A stretch of DNA of 33,034 nt from NCBI GenBank assembly GCA_938011315.1, contig CALLUG010000050.1:1-33034 (forward strand), read 5' to 3'. The DNA is from an uncultured Flavobacteriaceae bacterium (lineage in GTDB: Bacteria > Bacteroidota > Bacteroidia > Flavobacteriales > Flavobacteriaceae). Each line of letters begins with the position of its first letter. Position 1 is the first letter of the stretch. Positions 1-9,601 of this stretch are shown here, in pieces. A model generated the notes under the pieces. The model made no database searches, was not told the origin of the DNA, and saw only the letters and a list, made by a program, of their open reading frames with translations. The position numbers and the translations under genes are program-made.

Positions 1-37
1 ACAAAATAAGTTCGTAATTTTAGAGTAACAATACATA

Positions 38-101
38 GGCAGTTTTTTAGATTAATAAATTGAATTTCAATGCCTTAATTTACTAAAAATCTGCCTTTTT
101 T
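38..101 (+). terminator. Intrinsic terminator of a plus-strand gene lying left of the window
   Basis: The arms GGCAGTTTTTTAG (38-50) and CTAAAAATCTGCC (83-95) are complementary over 12 of 13 positions and are followed by six T residues (96-101) on the plus strand. The 32-nt loop contains a smaller palindrome (ATTGAATTTCAAT). There is no T-run on the minus-strand side, so it should stop a plus-strand transcript converging on glmS rather than the glmS transcript itself. The upstream gene is outside the window. Confidence 0.6.
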
Positions 102-161
102 CCAATAAAAATCTGTCTAATTATTAATCGAACTCAGGTTATTAGTAAACTTTGCTTGCAA

Positions 162-2009
162 TTACTCTACGGTAACTGATTTTGCTAAGTTTCTGGGTTG
201 GTCTACATTTTTGTTTAGCATTACAGCAATATGGTAAGAGAGTAATTGCAAAGGTATTGTTGTAAGTAATGGTGTTAGGGGTTCTAATGTTTCAGGAACT
301 TCTATAACGTGATCTGCTAAATCTTTAACACTAGTATCGCCTTCGGTAACAATACCTATTATTTTTCCTTTTCTAGATTTTATTTCCTGTATATTACTTA
401 CTACTTTTTCGTAATGTCCCTTTTTTGTAGCGATAACTACAATAGGCATATTTTCATCTATTAGTGCAATGGGCCCGTGTTTCATTTCTGCAGCAGGATA
501 ACCTTCTGCATGTATATAAGAGATTTCTTTAAGCTTTAGAGCTCCTTCTAAGGCTACAGGGAAATTATATCCTCGACCTAAATATAACACGTTTTTAGAG
601 TCTTTATAGATTTCAGAAACTACTTTTATATAAGCATCGCTTTGTAATGCTTTTTTTACTTTTTCTGGGATGAGTTCCAGTTCTATTAGATGATGCCTAA
701 AGTCTGTACTAGAGATTGTGCCTTTGGCTCTAGCTAATCTTAAGGCAATTAATGTGAGTACTGTGATTTGGGTTGTAAAGGCTTTTGTAGAAGCAACGCC
801 AATTTCTGGACCAGCATGTGTGTAAGCACCAGCATGAGCTTCTCGCGCAATAGAAGAGCCAACAACATTACAAACACCAAAAACAAAAGCACCTTTGGCT
901 TTTGCCAATTTTATAGCAGCTAGTGTATCGGCTGTTTCTCCAGATTGCGATATGGCAATTACAATATCGTCTTCATTAATCACTGGGTTTCTGTACCTAA
1001 ACTCTGAAGCATATTCAACTTCTACGGGGGTTCTTGTTAAGTTCTCAAACGTGTATTCAGAAACAAGTCCCGCATGCCAAGATGTACCACAAGCAACAAT
1101 AATAATTCTTTTTGCATTGAGAAACTTTTTCATATTATCCTCAATTCCAGCCATTTTTATAATCGCATCTTTGGAGAGTAGTCTGCCCCTAAAAGTGTCT
1201 AGAATCGCATTGGGTTGCTCATAAATTTCTTTTAGCATAAAGTGGTCGTAGCCCCCTTTTTCAATCTGTTCTAGGTTTATTTGTAATTGCTGGATGTAGG
1301 GCGCAACAATACTATCATTTTTTATTTTCCTTATTTTTATGTCTTTTCCTCTTCTAATAATAGCCATTTCTTCATCTTCTAGATAGATAGCATTATTAGT
1401 GTATTCTATAAAAGGGGAGGCATCGCTAGCAATAAAAAATTCATTATCTCCAATCCCTATAGCAAGAGGGCTACCTAGTTTTGCTGTAACAATTTCGTTA
1501 GGCTTTTTTTTGTCAAAAACGGCTATTGCATAAGCTCCTATGACTTGGTTTAGGGCAATTTGAACAGCTTTTCCTAGCTTTGTATTTTGATTTTTTTGTA
1601 CATCCTCAATTAAATTAACTAAAACTTCTGTATCTGTATCTGATGCAAAGTTATAACCTCTTTTTATTAGTTCTTTTTTTAAGGATTCGTAATTTTCTAT
1701 TATACCATTATGGATAATTACTAAATTTCCTGAGTTAGACACATGAGGATGCGAGTTCGTATCGTTAGGAACACCGTGAGTTGCCCATCTGGTGTGCCCA
1801 ATGCCTATTGTACCTTTGGTAGCGATTTGTGTTTTAACTTTAGTTTCTAGAGCCTCTACTTTGCCTTTGGTTTTGCATAAGTTAATCGTATTGCCATCGT
1901 ATAGTGCTACACCAGCACTATCATAGCCTCTATACTCTAGACGCTTCAATCCTTTTAATATAATTGGGTAAGCTTCTCTATGGCCTATATAACCTACAAT
2001 TCCGCACAT
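162..2009 (-). CDS. glmS: Glutamine--fructose-6-phosphate aminotransferase (isomerizing)
   Basis: Makes glucosamine-6-phosphate from fructose-6-phosphate and glutamine, the first committed step towards UDP-GlcNAc for peptidoglycan and LPS; cytoplasmic. The 615-aa product has the family's usual length. It starts MCGIVGY, so Cys2 becomes the N-terminal nucleophile of the class II glutaminase domain (about 1-220, with HTRWATHG and a HNGIIEN motif). Two SIS sugar-isomerase domains follow (ACGTSWHAG near 310, SQSGETADT near 355, and a second SIS half with EGALKLKE). The C-terminus LAKSVTVE is the typical conserved GlmS tail. It is last in a minus-strand set after the GT5-like gene and the DUF4270 gene (14-nt gap), so co-transcription is likely. 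No upstream glmS-ribozyme-like structure was noticed. Confidence 0.98.
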   Translation of the reverse strand: MCGIVGYIGHREAYPIILKGLKRLEYRGYDSAGVALYDGNTINLCKTKGKVEALETKVKTQIATKGTIGIGHTRWATHGVPNDTNSHPHVSNSGNLVIIHNGIIENYESLKKELIKRGYNFASDTDTEVLVNLIEDVQKNQNTKLGKAVQIALNQVIGAYAIAVFDKKKPNEIVTAKLGSPLAIGIGDNEFFIASDASPFIEYTNNAIYLEDEEMAIIRRGKDIKIRKIKNDSIVAPYIQQLQINLEQIEKGGYDHFMLKEIYEQPNAILDTFRGRLLSKDAIIKMAGIEDNMKKFLNAKRIIIVACGTSWHAGLVSEYTFENLTRTPVEVEYASEFRYRNPVINEDDIVIAISQSGETADTLAAIKLAKAKGAFVFGVCNVVGSSIAREAHAGAYTHAGPEIGVASTKAFTTQITVLTLIALRLARAKGTISSTDFRHHLIELELIPEKVKKALQSDAYIKVVSEIYKDSKNVLYLGRGYNFPVALEGALKLKEISYIHAEGYPAAEMKHGPIALIDENMPIVVIATKKGHYEKVVSNIQEIKSRKGKIIGIVTEGDTSVKDLADHVIEVPETLEPLTPLLTTIPLQLLSYHIAVMLNKNVDQPRNLAKSVTVE

Positions 2010-2023
2010 AAATATAAATTTAG

Positions 2024-3658
2024 TTAGTTGTTGTTCTCGTCTGGTTCTGTAAAAAATACTCTAAACCGAACCCGTCTTGCATCGTCTGTTGTGTTGTTTC
2101 CTATTAGGACGGTACCTCTAGGAGATAAAATTGAAGTTATAGGGACATTACTAACATTTAAAGCATTATTTTGAGCTTGAATGTCACGATTCAAAACAGA
2201 TGTAGTATTGAGATCTGAGGCTACAACTAGGCCTAGTTTTACATTTGTAGAGTCTCTAAGAATTAAATTATTTATATGTTCGGTAATTCGTATTCTGTAG
2301 GTTTGCCCTTTTCCGTTAGTGCTATTGTTTTCTCTAACTAATGGTCTTAAATGATTGTTTCTAACTTGTGAACCATTAGTTGCTGTTGACTGATCTAGGA
2401 AAAAATCGACCAAAGGGATATTATTTTCTATATCGTAAACATAAATCCTGTTAGGCTCTTGGTTTCCGTTTACTTGAGTTTGATCTACAGTAAACTCAAT
2501 AAATGCTTCGTTTACAACACGTTTAAGGGTGTCGTTTTGGATAAAATCATTTTTGAAAGTTTCAAATTCAGGAGAGTTTCCATTTTCATCTCCATTAAAA
2601 AGATTTATAATTGCCATAGACCCTTCACCTCCTTTTAAAAATAATTGCTCATCTCCAGTATCGCTGTTACCTTGAGGAAGTGATAGATTAAAATTATTTT
2701 CAAAAATATTCATACTATTTCCAGAGAACATGAGGGTAAAACTCCCAGTTTCTCTTTCTGGATCATTAATATTAGTTGGCGGTGAGGAGAAAAACAAGGT
2801 TACATTGGAGGCTTGTAAGCTAATGTCGAACATAAATAAGCTTCCGTCTGAGTTTATAATTGTAGGTTCTGCTTTAATATAAAGTCCTCTAAAATGATTA
2901 TTAAAGTTATTGGCGTTACTGAGTTCAAATTCTCCTTGTTTTTCAAAAATTAAATCTTCCCAAAAACTTCCGCCTGGATTATCTAACTTTAATCTTAGGG
3001 CTGGTGCTAATCGCTGAGATAATATAGTGTCTTGCGTGAAACTTTGATTATTAAATCTTATTTCGGTAAGATTAATTTCATCCAGGTTAGGAGTAAGTGT
3101 AGTATCTACCAATAAGAGATTTTCTAATTGTGATTGTGGTATAAAATTTGACGATGACGTAGAGGCATTAGAAAAATAATTCTGAACACCATCGGAATCT
3201 GGATTGGGGTCAAAGTCTCTCAAAAAAAAGTTGTTTTGGAATACAGACAAACGAATAGGTGAGTTCCCAAAAATAGAATCTATTTCGTAAGTCGTATTTC
3301 CTAGCTCGTCTACAGATATCGCTCTGCTAAAATAGGGAAGTGTTAATATTACGGAGTCGAGCCTAAGATTGCCGGGGAATTCTGGATCAAACTGCGCAGG
3401 TGCCATTTGAGACAAAAAACTAACGGAGGTCCCACCATAAGTAGGGTCATTAAAATGACCTAGTAAATAACTTGGTAGGTTGTTGGTTTGTACAGGTGGC
3501 AAAGGCTGGTTATATGTAGTTATAGCGTAGGACTCACTCGATCCACTAAAATTATCCCCACCAACAATATCGGATCCGACAGGAGCGAAATCATTTTCGC
3601 AAGAAATTGCTGCTATTATTAAAAATGAGAGTAATAAAATGTTTTTTGTAGTTTTCAT
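2024..3658 (-). CDS. DUF4270 domain-containing lipoprotein
   Basis: A 544-aa secreted lipoprotein of the DUF4270 family, which is widespread in Bacteroidota and has no established biochemical role. Residues 1-20 form a lipoprotein signal peptide (MKTTKNILLLSF, hydrophobic stretch, lipobox AAISC with Cys20). The mature part is rich in Asn, Ser and Thr with alternating beta-type segments, as expected of a cell-envelope beta protein. It sits between the GT5-like gene (27-nt gap) and glmS (14-nt gap), an order I recall as common in Flavobacteriaceae; operon membership suggests an envelope-related role, but this is inference. The family call rests on the signal sequence, overall composition, the opening (ENDFAPVGSDIVGGDNF) and the neighbourhood. 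Confidence 0.88.
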   Translation of the reverse strand: MKTTKNILLLSFLIIAAISCENDFAPVGSDIVGGDNFSGSSESYAITTYNQPLPPVQTNNLPSYLLGHFNDPTYGGTSVSFLSQMAPAQFDPEFPGNLRLDSVILTLPYFSRAISVDELGNTTYEIDSIFGNSPIRLSVFQNNFFLRDFDPNPDSDGVQNYFSNASTSSSNFIPQSQLENLLLVDTTLTPNLDEINLTEIRFNNQSFTQDTILSQRLAPALRLKLDNPGGSFWEDLIFEKQGEFELSNANNFNNHFRGLYIKAEPTIINSDGSLFMFDISLQASNVTLFFSSPPTNINDPERETGSFTLMFSGNSMNIFENNFNLSLPQGNSDTGDEQLFLKGGEGSMAIINLFNGDENGNSPEFETFKNDFIQNDTLKRVVNEAFIEFTVDQTQVNGNQEPNRIYVYDIENNIPLVDFFLDQSTATNGSQVRNNHLRPLVRENNSTNGKGQTYRIRITEHINNLILRDSTNVKLGLVVASDLNTTSVLNRDIQAQNNALNVSNVPITSILSPRGTVLIGNNTTDDARRVRFRVFFTEPDENNN

Positions 3659-3685
3659 GTTACAATACTTAACTTTAGGGTATTT

Positions 3686-4489
3686 TTAAAGTTGGTTCGT
3701 ATAAAAATTAGTATAAGCTTCTGCAAAAGTATCTTGGTCATGAAACTCTAGTACTGGCTTATTACAGTTATCTAAATATTGTTTTAAATCCTCAGAAACT
3801 TCCTTAGACCCAATAATTAGCCCGTCTGAATAATCTATAGCAACTTTCATAATATTTGTATATGTAGGATTTTCTAAAGTCTTAACAGAAGTCCCTTCGA
3901 TATTGTCAAAGCCTATTTTGTTAAGCATTTCTTTATTTAATGAGTTGTCAAAACTCTGCTTATAGATAGAAGTAACAACCTTACTCTCACTAAATAAAGG
4001 TTCGTCTTTATAATATTCTTTCAAATAAAGTGGCAATAACGATGCTAACCAGCCGTGTACGTGAATAATATCTGGCGACCAATTTAGTTTTTTCACTGTT
4101 TCAATAACGCCTTTGGCAAAAAATATAGCACGTTCATCATTATCAGAAAACAAGTTGCCTTTTTCATCAGTTAATGTTGCTTTTCTTTTAAAATACTCTT
4201 CATTGTCTATAAAATAAACCTGAATCCTTTCTTTTGGGATAGAGGCGACTTTAATAATTAGTGGCATATCTACATCATTAATAACAAGATTAATGCCAGA
4301 TAGTCTAATAACTTCATGTAGCTGATGGCGTCTTTCATTAATATTACCATATTTAGGCATAAATATCCGTATTTGCCCGCCCTGTTTATTAATCATTTTT
4401 GGGGCTTCAAAAGCCATTGAAGAGATTTCGGTTTCGGGTAAGTAAGGTATCACTTCAGACGATACATATAATATTTTTTTCTCTTTCAT
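3686..4489 (-). CDS. Half-size glycogen/starch synthase-like protein (GT5 N-terminal domain only)
   Basis: Resembles the N-terminal Rossmann domain of GT5 glycogen synthases: it opens with a KKILYVSSEVIPY-type strand, then an FMPKYG segment and the DIIHVHGW motif of the sugar-acceptor half. It is only 267 aa against roughly 480 for complete glycogen synthase. The C-terminal GT1 half and the usual KTGGL nucleotide-sugar loop are absent, so normal glycogen synthase activity is doubtful. The reading frame can be extended to a TTG at 4495, but the ATG at 4489 gives the natural MKEKKILYVSSEV start. A -7 promoter box lies at 4531-4538. First gene of the minus-strand set with DUF4270 and glmS. Databases usually call such proteins glycogen synthase; I keep only the domain statement. 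Confidence 0.82.
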   Translation of the reverse strand: MKEKKILYVSSEVIPYLPETEISSMAFEAPKMINKQGGQIRIFMPKYGNINERRHQLHEVIRLSGINLVINDVDMPLIIKVASIPKERIQVYFIDNEEYFKRKATLTDEKGNLFSDNDERAIFFAKGVIETVKKLNWSPDIIHVHGWLASLLPLYLKEYYKDEPLFSESKVVTSIYKQSFDNSLNKEMLNKIGFDNIEGTSVKTLENPTYTNIMKVAIDYSDGLIIGSKEVSEDLKQYLDNCNKPVLEFHDQDTFAEAYTNFYTNQL

Positions 4490-4528
4490 AAACAATATAG
4501 TGCTATTATAGTATTAAAATAAAAAACA

Positions 4529-4578
4529 CGCAAAATTACAAAAATTATGTAGATTAGAGGTATTATATTAATTTTGCG
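4529..4578. promoter_or_regulatory. Divergent promoter region between the GT5-like gene and panC
   Basis: The 10-bp sequences CGCAAAATTA (4529-4538) and TAATTTTGCG (4569-4578) are exact inverted copies. Each contains TAATTTTG, a perfect fit to the Bacteroidota -7 consensus TAnnTTTG, read leftwards for the GT5-like/DUF4270/glmS set and rightwards for panC-panD. Predicted 5' leaders are short (roughly 20-35 nt). No good -33 TTG was found at ideal spacing on either side. The symmetry could also serve a shared regulator. Confidence 0.55.
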
Positions 4579-4597
4579 ATATAATTATTTTGTAAGC

Positions 4598-5446
4598 GTG
4601 AAGATATTTAATTCAAAAATACAAATAAGCCAAACAATTGTTAATTTAAAATTAAAAGGCTATACTATTGGTTTTGTGCCTACTATGGGCGCTTTACACC
4701 AAGGACATTTAGCATTGGTATCTCAAGCCCTAAGACAGAACCAAGTGGTCATTGTAAGTGTTTTTGTAAATCCCACTCAGTTTGATAAAAAACAGGATTT
4801 AATTAAGTATCCACGAAACATAAACACCGATGTCGCATTACTGAAAACCGTTTCTGAGGACAATATTTTAGTCTTTGCTCCTAGTGTTGATGAAATTTAT
4901 GGGCACAATGTAAGTTCAAGTTGTTTTGATTTTGATGGTTTAGAACACGAAATGGAGGGGCGTTTTAGGGATGGACATTTTAATGGTGTTGGGACAATTA
5001 TTAAACGTTTTTTTGAGATTCTTAAACCAAATAATGCTTACTTTGGGGAAAAAGATTTTCAGCAATTGCAGATTATAAAAAAATTGACAGAAAAAGAGAA
5101 ACTGCCAGTCAATATAATAGGTTGCGAAATTTATAGAGAGCCAAGTGGCTTAGCCATGAGTTCACGAAATCAACGCCTCACTAAGCACCAACAAACTGAT
5201 GCAGCGTTTATTTATAAAACATTAAAAGATGTCAAAATGATGTTCGCCACAAAAAGTATAAATGATATTACACAATGGGTTAGCGATGCGTTTAAAAAAC
5301 AACCATTATTACATCTAGAATATTTTACAATTGCAGACATAAACACCTTAAAACCAGCACAAACAAAATCCAGCAGAATAACATACCGCGCATTTATTGC
5401 GGTTTTTATAAAAGACATTCGATTAATAGATAATATAGCACTTTAA
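4598..5446 (+). CDS. panC: Pantoate--beta-alanine ligase
   Basis: Joins D-pantoate and beta-alanine with ATP to give pantothenate, the last step of vitamin B5 synthesis; cytoplasmic. Visible motifs are [11 protein letters not shown] (HIGH-type nucleotide-binding loop), [30 protein letters not shown] and a C-terminal-side SSRN segment, all in family order. The frame opens at a TTG (4574), but that codon lies inside a predicted -7 promoter box. The GTG at 4598 gives MKIFNSKIQ and 282 aa, the normal PanC length, so I choose it. panD follows after 17 nt, so the two pantothenate enzymes that use and make beta-alanine are made together. Confidence 0.96.
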   Translation: MKIFNSKIQISQTIVNLKLKGYTIGFVPTMGALHQGHLALVSQALRQNQVVIVSVFVNPTQFDKKQDLIKYPRNINTDVALLKTVSEDNILVFAPSVDEIYGHNVSSSCFDFDGLEHEMEGRFRDGHFNGVGTIIKRFFEILKPNNAYFGEKDFQQLQIIKKLTEKEKLPVNIIGCEIYREPSGLAMSSRNQRLTKHQQTDAAFIYKTLKDVKMMFATKSINDITQWVSDAFKKQPLLHLEYFTIADINTLKPAQTKSSRITYRAFIAVFIKDIRLIDNIAL

Positions 5447-5463
5447 TTAATTACCTTTACCCT

Positions 5464-5814
5464 ATGCAAATTCAAGTTGTAAAATCTAAAATTCACCGCG
5501 TAAAAGTTACCGGTGCAGACCTTAATTATATTGGCAGTATTACTATTGACGAAGATTTAATGGAGGCTGCAAATATTATACAAGGAGAAAGAGTTCAAAT
5601 TGTAAACAATAACAATGGAGAACGCTTAGAAACTTATGCAATACCTGGCCCCAGAAACTCGGGAGAAATTACTCTTAATGGTGCTGCATCTAGGCGAGTT
5701 GCAGTAGGCGATGTTTTGATACTAATTACTTACGCAATTATGGATATAGAGGTTGCCAAAACATTTAAGCCCTCTTTAGTGTTTCCTAACGAAGAAAACA
5801 ACTTATTAAGTTAA
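5464..5814 (+). CDS. panD: Aspartate 1-decarboxylase
   Basis: A pyruvoyl-dependent enzyme that decarboxylates aspartate to beta-alanine, the substrate of PanC encoded just upstream. The 116-aa proenzyme has the expected length. The self-processing site is Gly24-Ser25 (in [10 protein letters not shown]); Ser25 becomes the pyruvoyl group. The N-terminal [10 protein letters not shown] and the motif [15 protein letters not shown], which lines the active site, are conserved. Spacing to panC is 17 nt and to the next membrane-protein gene 8 nt, so these three genes probably form one operon. Confidence 0.97.
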   Translation: MQIQVVKSKIHRVKVTGADLNYIGSITIDEDLMEAANIIQGERVQIVNNNNGERLETYAIPGPRNSGEITLNGAASRRVAVGDVLILITYAIMDIEVAKTFKPSLVFPNEENNLLS

Positions 5815-5822
5815 TACCCGTT

Positions 5823-6794
5823 TTGAGTATAGCAACCAAAAAAGCCCTTAAAATAATAGTTCCGTTTTTATTGGCTATTGCACTAGGTTGGTACACGTTT
5901 TCAAAAACTCCTATAACCAAAATTGTTCCCTATTTTAAATCGGCAAAATACTTATGGATAAGTCTTGGTTTAGTCTTTGGTTTGTTAAGTCATTTATCTA
6001 GAGCATATCGTTGGAGGTTTTTGTTAATGCCTATGGGATACAAGCCCAAGTTTCTTAACAGTTTTATGGCGGTAATGACAGCTTATCTTTCAAACTACGG
6101 TATTCCTAGATCGGGGGAAGTTCTTAGAGCGGCAGTGTTAACCAACTATGACGATATTCCTTTTGAAAAAAGTTTTGGAACCATTGTTGCAGAGCGAGTT
6201 TCGGATGTTATTATCTTGCTTATCATTATTGGAATTACGCTAGTTATAGAATTCGATTTTATATTTCAATATCTAGAGAAGATGCTTAACCTTCAAAAGT
6301 TAATTGCCTTGGCAGTATTAAGCTTTGTATTATTGGCATTAGGTTACTTTTTTATAACAAAAAGCAGCTCTAAATTTGCCCTAAAAATCAAGCATTTTTT
6401 TAAAGGATTACTAGAGGGGATTTTCAGTATTTTTAAAATGAAACATAAATGGGCATTTATATTTCACACCTTTTTTATATGGTCTATGTATATCGCAATG
6501 TTTTTTGTAACAACATTTGCTATACCTGAACTAAGCAAGGTATCTATAGGAGCTATTTTAATTGCGTTTATAGCGGCATCGTTTACTATAGCTGCCACAA
6601 ACGGTGGTATTATTGCTTATCCAATTGCAGTGCAAGCGGCTTTTTCAATATTTAATTTTGAAGCAACACCAAGTTTGGCTTTTGGCTGGATTATGTGGAG
6701 TTCGCAAACTGTAATGATATTGGTTTTAGGCGTGTTGTCTTTTATTTTTTTGCCAATTTATAATAAGTCTCACAAACTAAAGTCTGTACCATAA
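5823..6794 (+). CDS. Lysylphosphatidylglycerol synthase transmembrane/YbhN-like flippase-domain protein
   Basis: A 323-aa inner-membrane protein with about eight hydrophobic segments and the signatures of the LPG_synthase_TM (YbhN/AglD) family: the SHLSRAYRWRFLL region after TM2, NYGIPRSGEVLRA, and AERVSDVI in the middle. There is no cytoplasmic lysyl-transferase domain, so it is not a complete MprF; the substrate of such stand-alone domains is unknown, with lipid or glycolipid translocation suspected. The start is a TTG (5823) only 8 nt after panD, which suggests translational coupling; no ATG near the N-terminus gives a better start. The link to pantothenate synthesis is probably just positional. 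Confidence 0.87.
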   Translation: MSIATKKALKIIVPFLLAIALGWYTFSKTPITKIVPYFKSAKYLWISLGLVFGLLSHLSRAYRWRFLLMPMGYKPKFLNSFMAVMTAYLSNYGIPRSGEVLRAAVLTNYDDIPFEKSFGTIVAERVSDVIILLIIIGITLVIEFDFIFQYLEKMLNLQKLIALAVLSFVLLALGYFFITKSSSKFALKIKHFFKGLLEGIFSIFKMKHKWAFIFHTFFIWSMYIAMFFVTTFAIPELSKVSIGAILIAFIAASFTIAATNGGIIAYPIAVQAAFSIFNFEATPSLAFGWIMWSSQTVMILVLGVLSFIFLPIYNKSHKLKSVP

Positions 6795-6901
6795 ATTGTT
6801 TTTTAAAATAAATGAATATCTTTAATCGTTTTTTACAAGCATTAAATTCGAACCTACAAATTATTATTTAACGTATTAAACGTTTTTTTTAAACTAATAT
6901 C

Positions 6902-9526
6902 ATGAAAAAAATATTAAAAATTACAGGAATAAGCATACTCATTGTACTTATACTACTAATCGCTGCGCCATTTGTGTTTAAATCGCAAATTAATGATTTG
7001 GTAAAAAAAGGCATTAACAGTACTATTAATGCTAAGGTTGAATTTAGCTCTATTGGGTTAAGCTTTTTAAGTAGTTTTCCTAAGGCAAAAGTTAATATTA
7101 ACGATTTACAAATTACGACACTTGCGCCGTTTGAAAATCAAAACTTAGCAACTATAAAATCTATCGCTTTTACAATGCCTATAAAAGAGCTATTTAAGGA
7201 TACAAGTAAGTCTCCAATGGCAATAAGCTCAATACATGTTAACGAAGCCAAAGTTAATTTGCAAACCGACAAGCAAGGAAATGTGAACTACGATATTGGC
7301 AAAACTAGCGAGCAAGCGAGTACAGAAAGTACAACAAAGAGCCCTAGCACATTTTCTATAGATATTAAAGACTACAGTGTTAGTAACAGTGATTTTACTT
7401 ATGTAGATGCACTCTCAAAAACTACATTTTATATTACGGAATTAAACCATTCGGGTAAAGGGCTTTTTTCTGGAACACAATCGGAGCTCGATACGCATAC
7501 AGATGCCAATGTCAGTTTTAGTTCAGATAGCACAAACTATCTAGACCACAACCCAATAACCTTAGATGCTCGCATTGGTTTAGATTTAGACCATAACAAG
7601 TATATTTTTAAAAACAATACGGCATTTATTAATCAATTGCCTTTACACTTTGAGGGAGCCGTGCAGTTACTTGACAACGGACAAGATATCGATATTACAT
7701 TTGAAAACCCAGAGTCGTCTTTTAAAGATTTTTTAGCCTTAATCCCTAAAACCTATTCTAAAGACCTTGCAGGGGTAGAAACTTCTGGCGATTTTAAAGT
7801 AAAAGGCAGTGTAAAAGGGCTATCCTCAGACCAAACAATTCCTAATATAGATATTAGTATTGTGTCTAACAATGCTGCATTTAAGTACCCTGATTTGCCC
7901 AAAGGTGTTAAAGACATTTCGATTAACACCTCTATAATAAATACTACAGGCAATGTAGACCAAACTTATGTAGAAATTAAAACTCTAAATTTTAAAATAG
8001 ATCAAGATGTCTTTAAATCTTCTGCAGTTTTAAAAAACCTAACCAGCAACATGCAGGTTAATAGTACTATTGATGGTACTCTTAACTTAGCTAATATTAC
8101 TAAGGCCTACCCTATTAGCTTAGACAAGGAGCTTAGTGGTATCTTAAAAGCAAATGTAAGGTCTAATTTTGACCTAAATGCAATTGAAACCAACGCTTAC
8201 AATCGTATTAAAAACGAAGGTAACTTAACGATAAACAATTTTTCTTTTTCGTCTAAAGAGCTACCAAACACAATTAATATTGATAACGCCGATATTGATT
8301 TTAACCCCAGTACTGTGTTATTAAATAACCTTAGTGCAAAAACAGGGGACAGCGATTTTAAAGCAACTGGAGAACTCACAAATTTATTAGGCTTTTTACT
8401 GAGTGACAAAACGTTACAAGGCGATTTTAATCTTAAATCAGACCACTTTGTATTAAGCGATTTTATGGTGCAAGAACAAACGGATGAAAACACAGAAAGC
8501 ACAAGTACGACTAACACTGAAGCGTTAAAAATCCCTTCATTTTTAGACTGCAATATTAATGCCGAAATAAACACTGTAGTTTACGACAATTTGAATTTAA
8601 AAAACCTTAAAGGACGCTTAAACATAAAGGACCAGCAAGCCACACTTAGTAATCTTACAACAAACGTATTTGATGGCAAACTAGCAATTAATGGAAGTGT
8701 TGCTACAAGCACAGATACGCCGCTATTTGATTTGGCTTTAGATGTTAGCAAATTTGACATTTCAAAATCTTTTAAAGGCTTAGAAATGCTTCAAAAAATA
8801 GCTCCTATTGCTAGTATTTTAGACGGTAAACTAAACACAATCATTAGCCTGTCTGGAGCACTTACGCCAGAGCTTACTCCAGACTTAAATACTTTATCAG
8901 GAAAATCATCTGCCGAAATTTTAACTTCAACTATTAGTGCGGTAGATACGGAATTGCTTAGCACACTAGGAAGTTCCCTGAATTTTATAGATTTTAATAA
9001 ATTACAACTTAAAGACTTAAAAACACGCTTAGCCTTTGATAATGGTACCGTACAAGTAAAACCTTTTAAACTTAAGTACGACGACATTCCTATAGAAGTT
9101 TCTGGTTCGCATGGTTTTGACAAATCTTTAGCCTACACAATTACTTTTGATGTCCCAACAAAATATTTAGGCTCTGAGGTCAATAAGCTTATTAGCAATA
9201 TAAACGATAGCGATATTAAGCAACTTAGTGTCCCTGTAACTGCTAGTATTGGGGGAAGCTACACTAAACCTAGTATAAAAACAGATTTAAAAACGGCTAT
9301 CGGTAACTTAACGCAGCAACTTGTTGAGATAAAAAAACAACAACTTTTAAACAAAGGAAAAGCTAAAGTTACAGACCTAATAGGCAATGCATTGGGAGGT
9401 AAAAAAACAGATTCAACAAAAACCAAAGCAACAGACGCCTTAAAAGATCCTATTAAAGATGGAGCTAAAAACTTGCTTAACAACTTATTTAATAAGAAAA
9501 AGAAGAAGCGCAATAATAAACAATAA
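6902..9526 (+). CDS. AsmA-family envelope protein
   Basis: An 874-aa protein with one N-terminal membrane anchor (about residues 5-27) followed by a long periplasmic region of repeated beta-type segments. The opening segment after the anchor (FSSIGLSFLSSFPKAKVNINDLQI) is the characteristic AsmA N-terminal pattern, and a DUF3971/AsmA_2-like C-terminal region with LAFDNGTVQVKPFKLKYDDIPIEVSG follows around residues 700-740. AsmA-like proteins form bridge-like structures thought to move phospholipids between inner and outer membranes. The C-terminal 40 residues are very Lys/Asn-rich. It is monocistronic: 107 nt from the preceding gene and 75 nt to the next. Confidence 0.9.
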   Translation: MKKILKITGISILIVLILLIAAPFVFKSQINDLVKKGINSTINAKVEFSSIGLSFLSSFPKAKVNINDLQITTLAPFENQNLATIKSIAFTMPIKELFKDTSKSPMAISSIHVNEAKVNLQTDKQGNVNYDIGKTSEQASTESTTKSPSTFSIDIKDYSVSNSDFTYVDALSKTTFYITELNHSGKGLFSGTQSELDTHTDANVSFSSDSTNYLDHNPITLDARIGLDLDHNKYIFKNNTAFINQLPLHFEGAVQLLDNGQDIDITFENPESSFKDFLALIPKTYSKDLAGVETSGDFKVKGSVKGLSSDQTIPNIDISIVSNNAAFKYPDLPKGVKDISINTSIINTTGNVDQTYVEIKTLNFKIDQDVFKSSAVLKNLTSNMQVNSTIDGTLNLANITKAYPISLDKELSGILKANVRSNFDLNAIETNAYNRIKNEGNLTINNFSFSSKELPNTINIDNADIDFNPSTVLLNNLSAKTGDSDFKATGELTNLLGFLLSDKTLQGDFNLKSDHFVLSDFMVQEQTDENTESTSTTNTEALKIPSFLDCNINAEINTVVYDNLNLKNLKGRLNIKDQQATLSNLTTNVFDGKLAINGSVATSTDTPLFDLALDVSKFDISKSFKGLEMLQKIAPIASILDGKLNTIISLSGALTPELTPDLNTLSGKSSAEILTSTISAVDTELLSTLGSSLNFIDFNKLQLKDLKTRLAFDNGTVQVKPFKLKYDDIPIEVSGSHGFDKSLAYTITFDVPTKYLGSEVNKLISNINDSDIKQLSVPVTASIGGSYTKPSIKTDLKTAIGNLTQQLVEIKKQQLLNKGKAKVTDLIGNALGGKKTDSTKTKATDALKDPIKDGAKNLLNNLFNKKKKKRNNKQ

Positions 9527-9549
9527 GCATACACTAAGCTTTTCGTTTT

Positions 9550-9575
9550 TTGCTTTCAAATTATTTGTAAGTTTG
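9550..9575 (+). promoter_or_regulatory. Possible promoter of the LysE-type exporter gene
   Basis: TAAGTTTG at 9568-9575 matches the Bacteroidota -7 form TAnnTTTG, and a TTTTTTG ending at 9552 could be the -33 element, though the 15-nt spacer is a little short. The start codon is 27 nt downstream of the -7 box. Confidence 0.35.
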
Positions 9576-9601
9576 ACCTTGTTATTTACACAAAACCAAG
9601 A

